Positions 1-6,852 of a DNA stretch of 13,819 nt are shown one piece after another. The notes below the pieces were generated by a model. It did no database searches. It saw only the letters and a program-made list of their open reading frames with translations, and was not told the DNA's origin. The stretch is from Deltaproteobacteria bacterium UBA5754 (GTDB lineage: Bacteria > Desulfobacterota > Dissulfuribacteria > Dissulfuribacterales > UBA5754). The stretch covers positions 1-13,819 of the forward strand of contig DIFG01000095.1 of NCBI GenBank assembly GCA_002419025.1, read 5' to 3'. Positions within the stretch are counted from its first letter, which is position 1. Each line of letters starts with the position of its first letter. The position numbers were made by a program, and so were the translations under genes.

Positions 1-2
1 CT

Positions 3-74
3 TTTTGTGTGGATTGAAGTCCTGTATAGCACCAATCCACACAAAACGTCGAGGAGCCCAAATTCCACACAAAA
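3..74. repeat. Inverted repeat plus third half-site upstream of ddl
   Basis: A perfect 13-bp inverted repeat is visible: TTTTGTGTGGATT at 3-15 and its exact complement AATCCACACAAAA at 34-46, separated by 18 bp. A third, slightly diverged copy of the right arm (ATTCCACACAAAA) sits at 62-74, 28 bp downstream and in the same orientation as the second arm. The arms lie about three helical turns apart. This spacing could suit a protein-binding operator, a long-loop RNA hairpin, or the end of an element starting outside the window. No run of T follows either arm in a way that makes a convincing terminator. The role is not known; the repetition itself is directly seen. Confidence 0.6.
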
Positions 75-130
75 TGACGAAGAACCTCATGTCCTTGAAG
101 ACTTGGTACATACTGCTAAAGTTAGTCACC

Positions 131-1078
131 ATGACAGGAAAAAACAAATTGCGACTCGCCCTCCTTGCCGGAGGACGCTCGGCCGAACGAGAGGTTTCGA
201 TTGCCGGCGCCCGGGTGGTCTCCGCGGCCCTCGACCCAGAACGCTACGACATCCGCACGTACGATCCCTCGACGGATCTCGAGCGCCTGGTCCATGACGC
301 GTCACAGATTGACGCTGCCTTCATCCTCCTCCACGGCCGGTTCGGAGAAGACGGGACGATCCAGGGTCTCCTCGACCTCCTGGGCATCCCCTACCAGGGC
401 TCGGGTGTCCTGGGGAGCGCCGTCGCAATGGACAAACACCTTTCAAAGGTCCTCTACCGCGAGGCCGGCATCCCTACGCCAGACTGGATCCTGGCAGAAA
501 GGGACTCGCCCTTTACCCATGAAGAGATAAGGCAAAGGCTCGGCCTTCCGGTCATGGTAAAACCCGCGACCCAGGGCTCGAGCGTCGGCATGACCAAGGT
601 CTCACGTCCAGAGGATATCACCAGGGCCATTGAAAAGGCCTTTGCATATGAACCTCGAGCGGTCGTGGAGGCCTTTGTCCCCGGCCGGGAGATCACTGGC
701 GGAATCCTCGGGACGCGGCCCCCAGCTCCCCTTCCCCTTGTGGAGATCACGCCGGGAGAGGGATTCACCTTTTTCGACTATGAGGCCAAGTACAAACCCG
801 GGGCCAGCCGGGAGACCTGTCCGGCGGATCTTCCCCCTAATATCACCCATAAGGCGCAGGAACTCGCACTCGCCGCGCACAGGGCACTCCAGCTCACCGG
901 CTACAGCCGGACCGACATGATCCTCTCTCCAGCGGAAGAGCTCTTTGTTCTCGAAACAAACACCATCCCAGGCATGACCGAGACGAGCCTCTTCCCACAG
1001 GCAGCGCGGGCCGCAGGGATCCCATTTGGAGGGCTGCTTGACCGACTCATAGAAATGGCACTCGAAGGCAGGGCCTGA
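131..1078 (+). CDS. ddl: D-alanine--D-alanine ligase
   Basis: This cytoplasmic ATP-grasp enzyme joins two D-alanines for the peptidoglycan stem peptide. The 315-residue product has the family's usual length. Visible motifs are the N-terminal GGRSAEREVS loop (residues 14-23), the signature HGRFGEDGTIQG (68-79), the ATP-binding KPATQGSSVGM (144-154), the omega-loop region DYEAKYKPG (216-224), the metal ligand Asp262 in RTDM, and ETNTIPGMT (275-283) carrying the other metal ligands Glu275 and Asn277. The frame stays open to base 5, but the preceding 42 residues do not resemble the family, so the ATG at 131 (MTGKNKLRLALLAGG) is chosen even though no strong ribosome-binding site precedes it. It does not sit next to murB, murC or ftsQ here, so it lies outside a classical dcw cluster as far as the window shows. 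A short GGCCT/AGGCC hairpin spans the stop codon but has no T-run. Confidence 0.95.
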   Translation: MTGKNKLRLALLAGGRSAEREVSIAGARVVSAALDPERYDIRTYDPSTDLERLVHDASQIDAAFILLHGRFGEDGTIQGLLDLLGIPYQGSGVLGSAVAMDKHLSKVLYREAGIPTPDWILAERDSPFTHEEIRQRLGLPVMVKPATQGSSVGMTKVSRPEDITRAIEKAFAYEPRAVVEAFVPGREITGGILGTRPPAPLPLVEITPGEGFTFFDYEAKYKPGASRETCPADLPPNITHKAQELALAAHRALQLTGYSRTDMILSPAEELFVLETNTIPGMTETSLFPQAARAAGIPFGGLLDRLIEMALEGRA

Positions 1079-1163
1079 AAGAGGCCTAAAAGGGAAATGC
1101 TCCTTCCGACGTCCCTGGCCCACGGCGACAGGATTCAGGATGATGACATCTGACCACTTTGTG

Positions 1164-1191
1164 TTGATTTTTCGATTTTCAAAACTACAAT
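1164..1191 (+). promoter_or_regulatory. Sigma-70-like promoter for the sigma-54 activator gene
   Basis: TTGATT (1164-1169) and TACAAT (1186-1191) are separated by 16 bp, in an AT-rich patch of an otherwise GC-rich window. This predicts a start near 1198 and a leader of about 45 nt before the ATG at 1244. The match to TTGACA/TATAAT is good, but no experimental signal can be inferred. It suggests that the activator is transcribed separately from ddl. Confidence 0.5.
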
Positions 1192-1243
1192 AACCAATAT
1201 ACTGCTCTTCTTTTCCCCTTCACAAATCCTATTCAGGTCTCTT

Positions 1244-2311
1244 ATGGATCTCATCAAGGGCTCAAGCCCTGCCATACAGCACATCAAGGACATGATCCGC
1301 CAGGTGGTGGACACGGATCTGAACGTCCTTGTCTGCGGTGAGAGCGGCACCGGAAAGGAGGTCGTCGCGCGCACCCTTCACGCCCTCAGCTCCCGAAAGC
1401 GAAGGCCCTTCATCAAGGTTAACTGCGCCGCATTGCCCGGGGAACTCCTGGAAAGCGAACTCTTCGGCCATGAAAGGGGGGCCTTCACCGGTGCGCTCAC
1501 AACAAAACCGGGGAAATTTGAAGTGGCTGATACTGGGACGATCTTTCTCGACGAGATCGGGGACATGCCCATCAACCTCCAGGCGAAACTCCTCCAGGTC
1601 CTCCAGGATGGGGGCTTTTCCCGCGTTGGGGGCGTGCAGGAGATATCAGTCAACACGTGGATCATCGCGGCTACCAACCACGATCTGGATTCGGACGTGC
1701 AAAAAGGGACGTTTCGCGAGGACCTTCTCTACCGCATCAAGCTCATAACCATCAAGATCCCTCCCCTCCGGGAGAGGAGAGAAGACATCCCGGCCCTGCT
1801 CGCCCATTTTCTGAACAAGTATTGTGGATCCCTCAAACGGAAGGACATCACGATCCCCGACACCCTCATGAAGGCCTTCATGGCCTACGACTGGCCGGGG
1901 AACGTCCGCGAGCTCGAAAACTACGCCCGACGCCTCCTCGTGTTCGGTGATCCTGCCGCAGTAGAAAAGGAACTACGGGAAAGAACGACGAAAAACGAAA
2001 CGCCGCGGTTCGACATCGGATCACTCCTCACCGAGACCTCAGACATCCAGGCGATCCTCTCCCGGCAGCTCATCACCGAAGAAACGGAGGCATTTCCTTC
2101 CTTAAAGGAAATACAGAAAAGATGTCTTGCCCACATCGAAAAAATCGTCATCGAGGAGGTGCTCAGGAGGACCGGAGGGAGCAGGAAGGAGACGGCCCGA
2201 GTCCTTCAGATCAGCTACAAGGCCCTTGCCTACAAAATACGAGACTTCGGGGTGAACACCTCTCTACTCTCCGCGGAAGGTGTGTCTGTCGCCCTGGAAG
2301 AAGACCGTTAG
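1244..2311 (+). CDS. Sigma-54-dependent transcriptional activator without a sensor domain
   Basis: This is a bacterial enhancer-binding protein that uses ATP hydrolysis to remodel sigma-54 RNA polymerase at -24/-12 promoters. The 355 residues are almost entirely AAA+ and DNA-binding parts: Walker A GESGTGKE (32-39), the sigma-54 contact loop GAFTGA (79-84), Walker B TIFLDE (99-104), sensor I ATN (143-145), arginine-finger segment FREDLLYR (157-164), sensor II GNVRELEN (219-226), and a Fis-type helix-turn-helix at about 306-334 (GGSRKETARVLQIS). All catalytic motifs look intact. There is no receiver, GAF, PAS or V4R domain in front of the AAA+ core, which begins by residue 5, so it resembles PspF in architecture. 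A roughly 65-residue linker of unknown role lies between the AAA+ core and the helix-turn-helix. A weak CAGG ribosome site precedes the ATG. Control is probably by a partner protein or by its own level. Its targets cannot be named; I saw no clear -24/-12 site in the window. Confidence 0.9.
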   Translation: MDLIKGSSPAIQHIKDMIRQVVDTDLNVLVCGESGTGKEVVARTLHALSSRKRRPFIKVNCAALPGELLESELFGHERGAFTGALTTKPGKFEVADTGTIFLDEIGDMPINLQAKLLQVLQDGGFSRVGGVQEISVNTWIIAATNHDLDSDVQKGTFREDLLYRIKLITIKIPPLRERREDIPALLAHFLNKYCGSLKRKDITIPDTLMKAFMAYDWPGNVRELENYARRLLVFGDPAAVEKELRERTTKNETPRFDIGSLLTETSDIQAILSRQLITEETEAFPSLKEIQKRCLAHIEKIVIEEVLRRTGGSRKETARVLQISYKALAYKIRDFGVNTSLLSAEGVSVALEEDR

Positions 2312-2650
2312 GGCAAAAAATTGCCCCCTGCAAGGCCAAACGGATATTGAGGCTTGATACCGCTGAAAAAACCGATTCTCGCTGCGTGCATGACGTCCCT
2401 CCCTGGGCACCACCAGCTCTTCCGGGCTGTCTGCGGCGGTGAAAAATGGCGGCATGTTCACCAGTGAATACGGAAAGGAAATTTCTTTCCACAAAGGGAA
2501 AAGGATTTCCCAGCAGAATGAGAAAAGGAGGCTTCTCCCTCCCATTGGCCCCTAATCGTAGTCAAAAAAGCAACAAATTGCGGCCCTGTTTTTGCATCCA
2601 TATGGATTTACATCTCTTTTTAAAAATCCTTGCAAAAAGGCCGCTCACCG
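2312..2650. other. Intergenic region with several small inverted repeats, no convincing gene
   Basis: I see no convincing gene in this stretch. A GGGCAA-aaaa-TTGCCC hairpin overlaps and follows the activator stop codon (2311-2326), but it lacks a T-run and is at best a weak terminator. A perfect 12-bp palindrome ATCCATATGGAT lies at 2596-2607. Around it, TTTTTGCA (from 2589) is mirrored by TGCAAAAA (from 2631), and GGATTT (2604-2609) by AAATCC (2624-2629), so the segment just before the PilZ gene could fold in more than one way or bind a regulator. No good sigma-70 or sigma-54 promoter was recognised. Confidence 0.4.
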
Positions 2651-3730
2651 GTGTATATCCCCCCATCCTCCATCGAGTCCCGTGAAAGGCGAAGACACCC
2701 GCGCTTTCCCCTGCGCCTTCCTGTCTCCGTCGTGAGCCCCCCCATCAAACAACTTTTTTCTGCCACAAGCAAAGACCTCAACGCCGATGGGATGCAGATT
2801 GAGACAGACCAAATCCTCCACCCGTTCACGTCCGTGGAGGTTATCTGCGGCGGATGTGTCCACGCCTCCGTTGCCGCCATACCGGGCGAGGTACGATGGA
2901 TTCAGGAAAAAGGCCATTCGGTGCGGATAGGAATCGCCTTTAGTCAGAAAGTCGACTGGTCACCGATCATAGGCACATTCATCCGAAGGGCTGAATCCGT
3001 CTGCCCAGACACCCATGCCGACCACCAAAGGACGCTTTTGACAGACACACACCTTGCCATGGAAACACGAAACGTCCTGCACGAAACGATCCTCGACGAA
3101 CTCCTTGAAGATCTCATCAACCCCCTTTCTTCCGTGATGGGGCGCCTCGATCTATTGTCCGCCAAACTCACCTGCACGCCTAGTCCTGCTGGCACACGGA
3201 ATATGTCCTCGTGGACATACGAAATCGACAGGATCCAAAATACCCTCGTCCTCATCGCCGAGCTCTGCAAGGCCTCGGACAGGAGAAAACGCCTTGACGT
3301 CCTTCAGGAAAACGAATCCATCTCCCTGCCTGACTTGATCAAGACGGAACTCCGGACACTTAATCTTCGAACACCTTTCAAAAAGATCCATCAGATACTG
3401 GACCTTTCCTCTGGGATCTCACCGGTTAAGGGGAATTATGCGGAATGGGCCAACGCCTTCATCATCCTCTGCCAAATCATACAGATGCAGACAGCGGCCC
3501 TGAAAAAACCGCAACTCGTCATCTCTCTCAAAGAGATGGCGTCTCAAACCCTTGTCCTCGCCCATAACGGAACCGCGATCGGCTTTCCCATGGAAGAGCA
3601 CCCGTGCTTCATGGTTTTCAAGCTCCTTCAGCAAAGGCACGGGGTCGCCATCAACCTTCTCGGCCATTTAGGAAACCAACACATCGTCCTTGCGATTCCT
3701 AGAAGATCCCTCATGCAGGACACGCATTGA
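2651..3730 (+). CDS. PilZ-domain protein with degenerate histidine-kinase-like C-terminus
   Basis: Numbering here is from an upstream TTG at 2630. The GTG at 2651 is chosen as the start because AAAAAGG (2634-2640) precedes it by 10 nt, whereas the TTG has no ribosome site. The N-terminal ~120 residues match a PilZ c-di-GMP receptor: the RxxxR arginines at 21-25 (RRHPR), a DLNADG variant of the D/N-x-S-x-x-G motif at 49-54, and the closing strands VRWIQ and VRIGIAF (88-104). Residues ~149-215 look like a kinase dimerisation helix pair, with the typical LxxxxNPLSSVMGRLDLL pattern, but the phospho-acceptor histidine position holds Glu160. The last ~100 residues recall an ATP-binding domain (NGTAIGF at 313-319, then an LxIVLAIP-like ending), yet the N-box asparagine and the GxGLGL lid are not recognisable. 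No membrane segment is seen. It is likely a c-di-GMP-responsive cytoplasmic protein acting by contact rather than by phosphorylation (inference). The sigma-54 activator upstream is a possible partner. Confidence 0.75.
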   Translation: MYIPPSSIESRERRRHPRFPLRLPVSVVSPPIKQLFSATSKDLNADGMQIETDQILHPFTSVEVICGGCVHASVAAIPGEVRWIQEKGHSVRIGIAFSQKVDWSPIIGTFIRRAESVCPDTHADHQRTLLTDTHLAMETRNVLHETILDELLEDLINPLSSVMGRLDLLSAKLTCTPSPAGTRNMSSWTYEIDRIQNTLVLIAELCKASDRRKRLDVLQENESISLPDLIKTELRTLNLRTPFKKIHQILDLSSGISPVKGNYAEWANAFIILCQIIQMQTAALKKPQLVISLKEMASQTLVLAHNGTAIGFPMEEHPCFMVFKLLQQRHGVAINLLGHLGNQHIVLAIPRRSLMQDTH

Positions 3731-3833
3731 AGTCCACCCCGGCGCAACCGGTCCCGGTATTTTCTTCCCTTCCCCCCATAGCTCCCCTCACAAGGGATAT
3801 GACAGCGCCCCACTTCTCATAGGGCAGTGAGTG

Positions 3834-3897
3834 GAAGGGGCTCGATTTGGGGTTCCGATTGCGAAAACAGCCCCTTCAGGATAGTATCTGCCCCAAA
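3834..3897 (+). promoter_or_regulatory. Possible pseudoknot-forming or operator structure in the argS leader
   Basis: The 228-bp gap before argS holds a perfect 9-bp inverted repeat, GAAGGGGCT (3834-3842) and AGCCCCTTC (3869-3877). Within the 26-nt loop, TTTGGGG (3846-3852) is exactly complementary to CCCCAAA (3891-3897) downstream, which is the layout of an H-type pseudoknot if the region is transcribed. Alternatively, the inverted repeat flanks the -35 element of the candidate promoter at 3859-3887 and could be a DNA operator. The two readings are mutually exclusive if transcription begins near 3894. No T-box motif was recognised. Further upstream, a weak ACCG/CGGT hairpin followed by ATTTTCTT (about 3753-3772) might end the PilZ gene's transcript. 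Confidence 0.35.
3859..3887 (+). promoter_or_regulatory. Candidate sigma-70 promoter for the argS operon
   Basis: TTGCGA (3859-3864) and TAGTAT (3882-3887) are spaced by exactly 17 bp. Each matches the consensus at four of six positions. The predicted start near 3894 would leave a leader of about 65 nt to the argS ATG. The site lies inside the inverted repeat described for this leader, which suggests control if both are real. Confidence 0.35.
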
Positions 3898-3958
3898 GAT
3901 GTGTTCTCCTGCCATTCTCCTTTTCCATACCACTGGGACAGTCCATAAGGATATTGAT

Positions 3959-5623
3959 ATGTACGACCGAGTTCATGCCGCTCTCGAGGCATGCTACCGG
4001 GAGGCCGTGTCCCGGGGTTTCCTCCCCGAAACACCTCTCCCCTCCGCCCATCAGATCGTTCCGTCGAAACAGACCGAACATGGTGATTTTGCAAGCAATC
4101 TTGCCCTTACCCTCGCGCCCGTTCTCAAAAGGCCCCCTCGGTCCATCGCCGAGACCCTCAAGGACCTTTTGACAAACGATCCCCTCTTCGAACGGGTGGA
4201 CGTGGCAGGTCCGGGGTTCATCAATTTTTTCGTCTCCAGGGATGCATGGGCCCAGCAGGCTGCATCCATCCATGCCCACGGAGATCAATACGGAGAGTCC
4301 CAGGAAGGGGAAGGGAAAAGGGTCCTCGTGGAGTTCGTGAGCGCAAACCCCACGGGTCCCCTGCACGTCGGGCATGGCAGGGGGGCGGCGGTCGGCGACA
4401 GTCTCGCCCGCATCCTCAAGGCGGCGGGCTATCGAGTCGAGACGGAGTATTACATCAACGACGTCGGAAACCAGATGAGGACCCTCGGCGCCTCGGTCTA
4501 TCTCCGTTACCAGGAGATTCTGGGCCGGACGATCGATTTTCCTGCAGACTATTACCAAGGGGATTATATTCGGGATATCGCGAACAAGATCCTGGCGGAA
4601 CAGGGCGAACGATACCTGGATGTCCCCCAGGAGGAATGTCTTCCGTACTTCACGTCCGAGGCCGTCCGTGAGATCTCGAAGGGCATCCGCAAGGACCTCG
4701 AAGACTTCGACGTCTCCTTCGATTCCTGGTTCAGCGAGGCCAGACTCCATGAGGAAGGCATTGTGGAACAGACCATCCGTGAACTCCGGGATTCGGGACA
4801 CATCTATGAACAGGACGGGGCCTTGTGGTTCAGGACCACCGCGTTCGGTGACGAAAAGGATCGGGTAGTTAGGCGTTCGAACGGCGTCCTCACCTACTTC
4901 GCCGCAGACATGGCCTATCATCGCCACAAACTCGAAAGGGGATACGACATCCTTGTGGACATCTGGGGCGCAGACCACCACGGATATGTCCCCCGCATCA
5001 GCGCCGTCGTACAGGCCCTCGGACACGACAATAACCGGCTTCGCGTCCTCCTTGTCCAGTTCGTGAGTCTGATCGAGGGGGGAATTGCAAAGGGGATGTC
5101 CACCCGTTCCGGGGAGTTCGTCACCCTGAGGGCCGTCCTGGATGACGTGGGCCCGGATGCGGCGAGGTTCTTTTTTCTCATGAGAAAGGCGGACAGCCAT
5201 CTGGACTTCGATCTGGATCTTGCGAGGAAACAGGGCCAGGAAAATCCCGTCTATTACGTCCAATATGCCCATGCACGCCTTGCGAGTGTGGCCAGAAACG
5301 CCCAAGAGGCGGGCTACCTCCCCCTCGTACCCGAAAACGTGGATGTGGGTAGGCTCAGCGGTGCGGACGACATCGCTCTCATAAAGCTTCTCGACGCCTT
5401 CCCGCGGACGGTCGCGGAGAGTGCACGCGCCATGGAGCCCCACCGCGTCACCTTCTATCTCACAGAGCTGGCCTCATTCTTCCACGGCTATTACACGAGA
5501 AGCCGGTTCATCGGCGACGACCCTGATCTCACGCGGGCGAGACTCCTCCTCGCCGAGGCGACCCGCCGTGTCATCCGCAAAGGCCTCGGCCTTCTCGGGG
5601 TCTCGGCGCCCACTCACATGTAA
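3959..5623 (+). CDS. argS: Arginyl-tRNA synthetase
   Basis: This class I aminoacyl-tRNA synthetase charges tRNA-Arg in the cytoplasm. The product is 554 residues, close to typical bacterial ArgS. Visible parts are the N-terminal additional domain recognising the tRNA elbow (about 1-90), the HIGH-type signature in ANPTGPLHVGHGRG (129-142, HVGH at 136-139), the weakly conserved KMSKS-loop equivalent GMSTRSGEF (379-387), and the C-terminal helical anticodon-binding (DALR) domain starting near YYVQYAHARL. The ATG at 3959 is preferred over the longer frame from 3827 because AAGG (3947-3950) lies 8 nt before it and the protein then begins at the usual place (MYDRVHAALEAC). It is the first gene of a five-gene operon. 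The stop codon is followed at once by a strong AGGAGG (5625-5630) serving the next gene. Confidence 0.97.
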   Translation: MYDRVHAALEACYREAVSRGFLPETPLPSAHQIVPSKQTEHGDFASNLALTLAPVLKRPPRSIAETLKDLLTNDPLFERVDVAGPGFINFFVSRDAWAQQAASIHAHGDQYGESQEGEGKRVLVEFVSANPTGPLHVGHGRGAAVGDSLARILKAAGYRVETEYYINDVGNQMRTLGASVYLRYQEILGRTIDFPADYYQGDYIRDIANKILAEQGERYLDVPQEECLPYFTSEAVREISKGIRKDLEDFDVSFDSWFSEARLHEEGIVEQTIRELRDSGHIYEQDGALWFRTTAFGDEKDRVVRRSNGVLTYFAADMAYHRHKLERGYDILVDIWGADHHGYVPRISAVVQALGHDNNRLRVLLVQFVSLIEGGIAKGMSTRSGEFVTLRAVLDDVGPDAARFFFLMRKADSHLDFDLDLARKQGQENPVYYVQYAHARLASVARNAQEAGYLPLVPENVDVGRLSGADDIALIKLLDAFPRTVAESARAMEPHRVTFYLTELASFFHGYYTRSRFIGDDPDLTRARLLLAEATRRVIRKGLGLLGVSAPTHM

Positions 5624-5643
5624 CAGGAGGTTCTTGCCAGGCC

Positions 5644-6390
5644 ATGACACAACCCCCACAAAAAAAAGGAAAGATCCAGTTCCAGTTGGGATGGGGAGGG
5701 CTTTTCGCCGTCTTCGCAACGAGCGTCTGCGTCCTTCTCTGGGTCTTCATCCTCGGATTCTGGGCGGGTCAGAAGATGGTGCACCGGGGGTCTCCTACGC
5801 CATCGCCGGAGACACTCGCATCCCTCCCAGCCGAGCAGTCTCCTCCCCCTGTCCCGCCACCGACACATGAAACCGCGCCTCCGGTGACTCCCACGTCAAC
5901 TCCAGAGGCCCCAGCCCCCGAACCGTCTCCAACCCAAAATGCCGAGGCGTCAAGAGAGACCGTGGAAGAGACCCCCCCTCCGCCGGCACCTGCCTCACCC
6001 GTTGTGAAGTCCACACCTGAGCCGCACCGGGAGATCCCTCCGCAGCCGGCCGAGATGAAACACCCTTCGGTAAGCCCCTCACCGCCGTTGCAGCCAACCA
6101 CACGCTCCGCGGCCACTCCCGCAAAGACAAGGGATACGGCGGGTGAAGCCGCCTATTTCACCCTGCAGATCGCTTCCTTCAAGGATCGCGCCCAGGCGGA
6201 AGAAGTGGTCCGCAACTGGACGGACAAGGGATACTTGGCACGCGCAACAGGTGTTGACCTCGGGGCCAAAGGCACATGGTACCGCGTCTATATCGGGCGA
6301 TACGAAACGCTTGACGAGGCCAAATCCTTCGAGAGAATCATCTCCAAAAAGGAAGGGATCAAGGCGTATATCGTATCTGTAAAGGACTGA
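5644..6390 (+). CDS. SPOR-domain inner-membrane protein
   Basis: The 248-residue protein has three parts. A short charged N-terminus of about 15 residues leads into a single hydrophobic segment at about 18-41 (N-in, C-out signal anchor). Next is a low-complexity linker of about 125 residues rich in Pro, Glu, Ser and Thr that would span the periplasm. The last part is a C-terminal SPOR domain at about 171-248 (YFTLQIASFKDRAQAEEV...WYRVYIGRY...). SPOR domains bind denuded septal peptidoglycan, as in FtsN, DedD and RlpA, so a role in cell division or wall remodelling is likely. Sequence similarity inside this family is too loose to name it FtsN. The AGGAGG at 5625-5630 is 13 nt from the ATG, somewhat longer than ideal. 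The gene lies 20 bp after argS and 6 bp before the acetyltransferase, so it is co-transcribed with both. The proline-rich stretch is low-complexity and may align spuriously in searches. Confidence 0.9.
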   Translation: MTQPPQKKGKIQFQLGWGGLFAVFATSVCVLLWVFILGFWAGQKMVHRGSPTPSPETLASLPAEQSPPPVPPPTHETAPPVTPTSTPEAPAPEPSPTQNAEASRETVEETPPPPAPASPVVKSTPEPHREIPPQPAEMKHPSVSPSPPLQPTTRSAATPAKTRDTAGEAAYFTLQIASFKDRAQAEEVVRNWTDKGYLARATGVDLGAKGTWYRVYIGRYETLDEAKSFERIISKKEGIKAYIVSVKD

Positions 6391-6396
6391 CCCCCC

Positions 6397-6849
6397 ATGA
6401 TCCGCAAGGCAAAGATCTCGGACATCAACGAGATCCATGCCATCCTCGCACATTTCGGCAAAAAGGGCCTCCTCCTTCCCAGGTCACGAAGTGAACTTTA
6501 TGACCAGCTCCGGGATTTTACCGTATATGAAACCGATGAAGGACGTATAGCCGGCTGCACGGCTCTTCACATCTGCTGGGAGGACCTTGCCGAGATCCGC
6601 TCCCTGGCTGTGCTGGAAGGGCACCAGGGAAAGGGGATTGGACGAAGATTCGTCCATGAGTGTCTCTCCGAGGCGATCGCCCTCGGCATATATCGGGTCT
6701 TCACCCTCACGTATCAGCAAGGATTCTTCCAGCGTCTCGGATTCCGGATCGTGGACAAGTCTCTCCTCCCGCATAAGGTATGGTCCGACTGCATCAAGTG
6801 CCCCAAATTCCCGGACTGCGACGAAACCGCCATGTTGATGGAGATCTAA
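6397..6849 (+). CDS. argA: Stand-alone GNAT N-acetylglutamate synthase (ArgA type)
   Basis: This 150-residue single-domain GNAT acetyltransferase matches the short ArgA-type amino-acid N-acetyltransferases, which make N-acetylglutamate, the first intermediate of arginine synthesis. Acetyl-CoA binding motif A is clear: IRSLAVLEGHQGKGIGRRF, with QGKGIG at 77-82. The C-terminal KCPKFPDCDE segment (134-143), with Cys132, Cys135 and Cys141, is characteristic of this short group; a metal or redox role of these cysteines is not shown. It lacks the amino-acid-kinase-like domain that gives feedback control to long ArgA and NAGS, so any arginine inhibition would need another mechanism. AAAGGA (6381-6386) lies 10 nt before the ATG and overlaps the end of the upstream gene. 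Position between argS and argJ supports the assignment. A general amino-acid acetyltransferase is the main alternative. Confidence 0.85.
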   Translation: MIRKAKISDINEIHAILAHFGKKGLLLPRSRSELYDQLRDFTVYETDEGRIAGCTALHICWEDLAEIRSLAVLEGHQGKGIGRRFVHECLSEAIALGIYRVFTLTYQQGFFQRLGFRIVDKSLLPHKVWSDCIKCPKFPDCDETAMLMEI

Positions 6850-6852
6850 TCC

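Noticed and set aside
1..74. Possible CRISPR array at the left edge
   Set aside because: Only three short copies are present, one is inverted, and there are no constant-length spacers or cas genes.
5..130. 42-codon N-terminal extension of ddl
   Set aside because: It is not similar to Ddl proteins and runs through the inverted repeat. The family begins at the ATG at 131.
2311..2326. GGGCAA-aaaa-TTGCCC hairpin as terminator of the sigma-54 activator gene
   Set aside because: There is no T-run after the stem and it overlaps the stop codon. It is at most a weak hairpin.
2446..2685. 79-codon plus-strand frame in the gap before the PilZ gene
   Set aside because: It has no ribosome site and an odd composition, overlaps the PilZ start in another frame, and matches no family I recognise.
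3788..5443. 551-codon open frame on the minus strand opposite argS
   Set aside because: It lies entirely antisense to a certain gene and is caused by GC-rich codon usage. Its translation has no recognisable motifs.
5795..6060. Repetitive Pro/Thr-rich stretch in the SPOR protein as a tandem repeat or separate element
   Set aside because: It is low-complexity linker typical of SPOR membrane proteins, with no regular unit.
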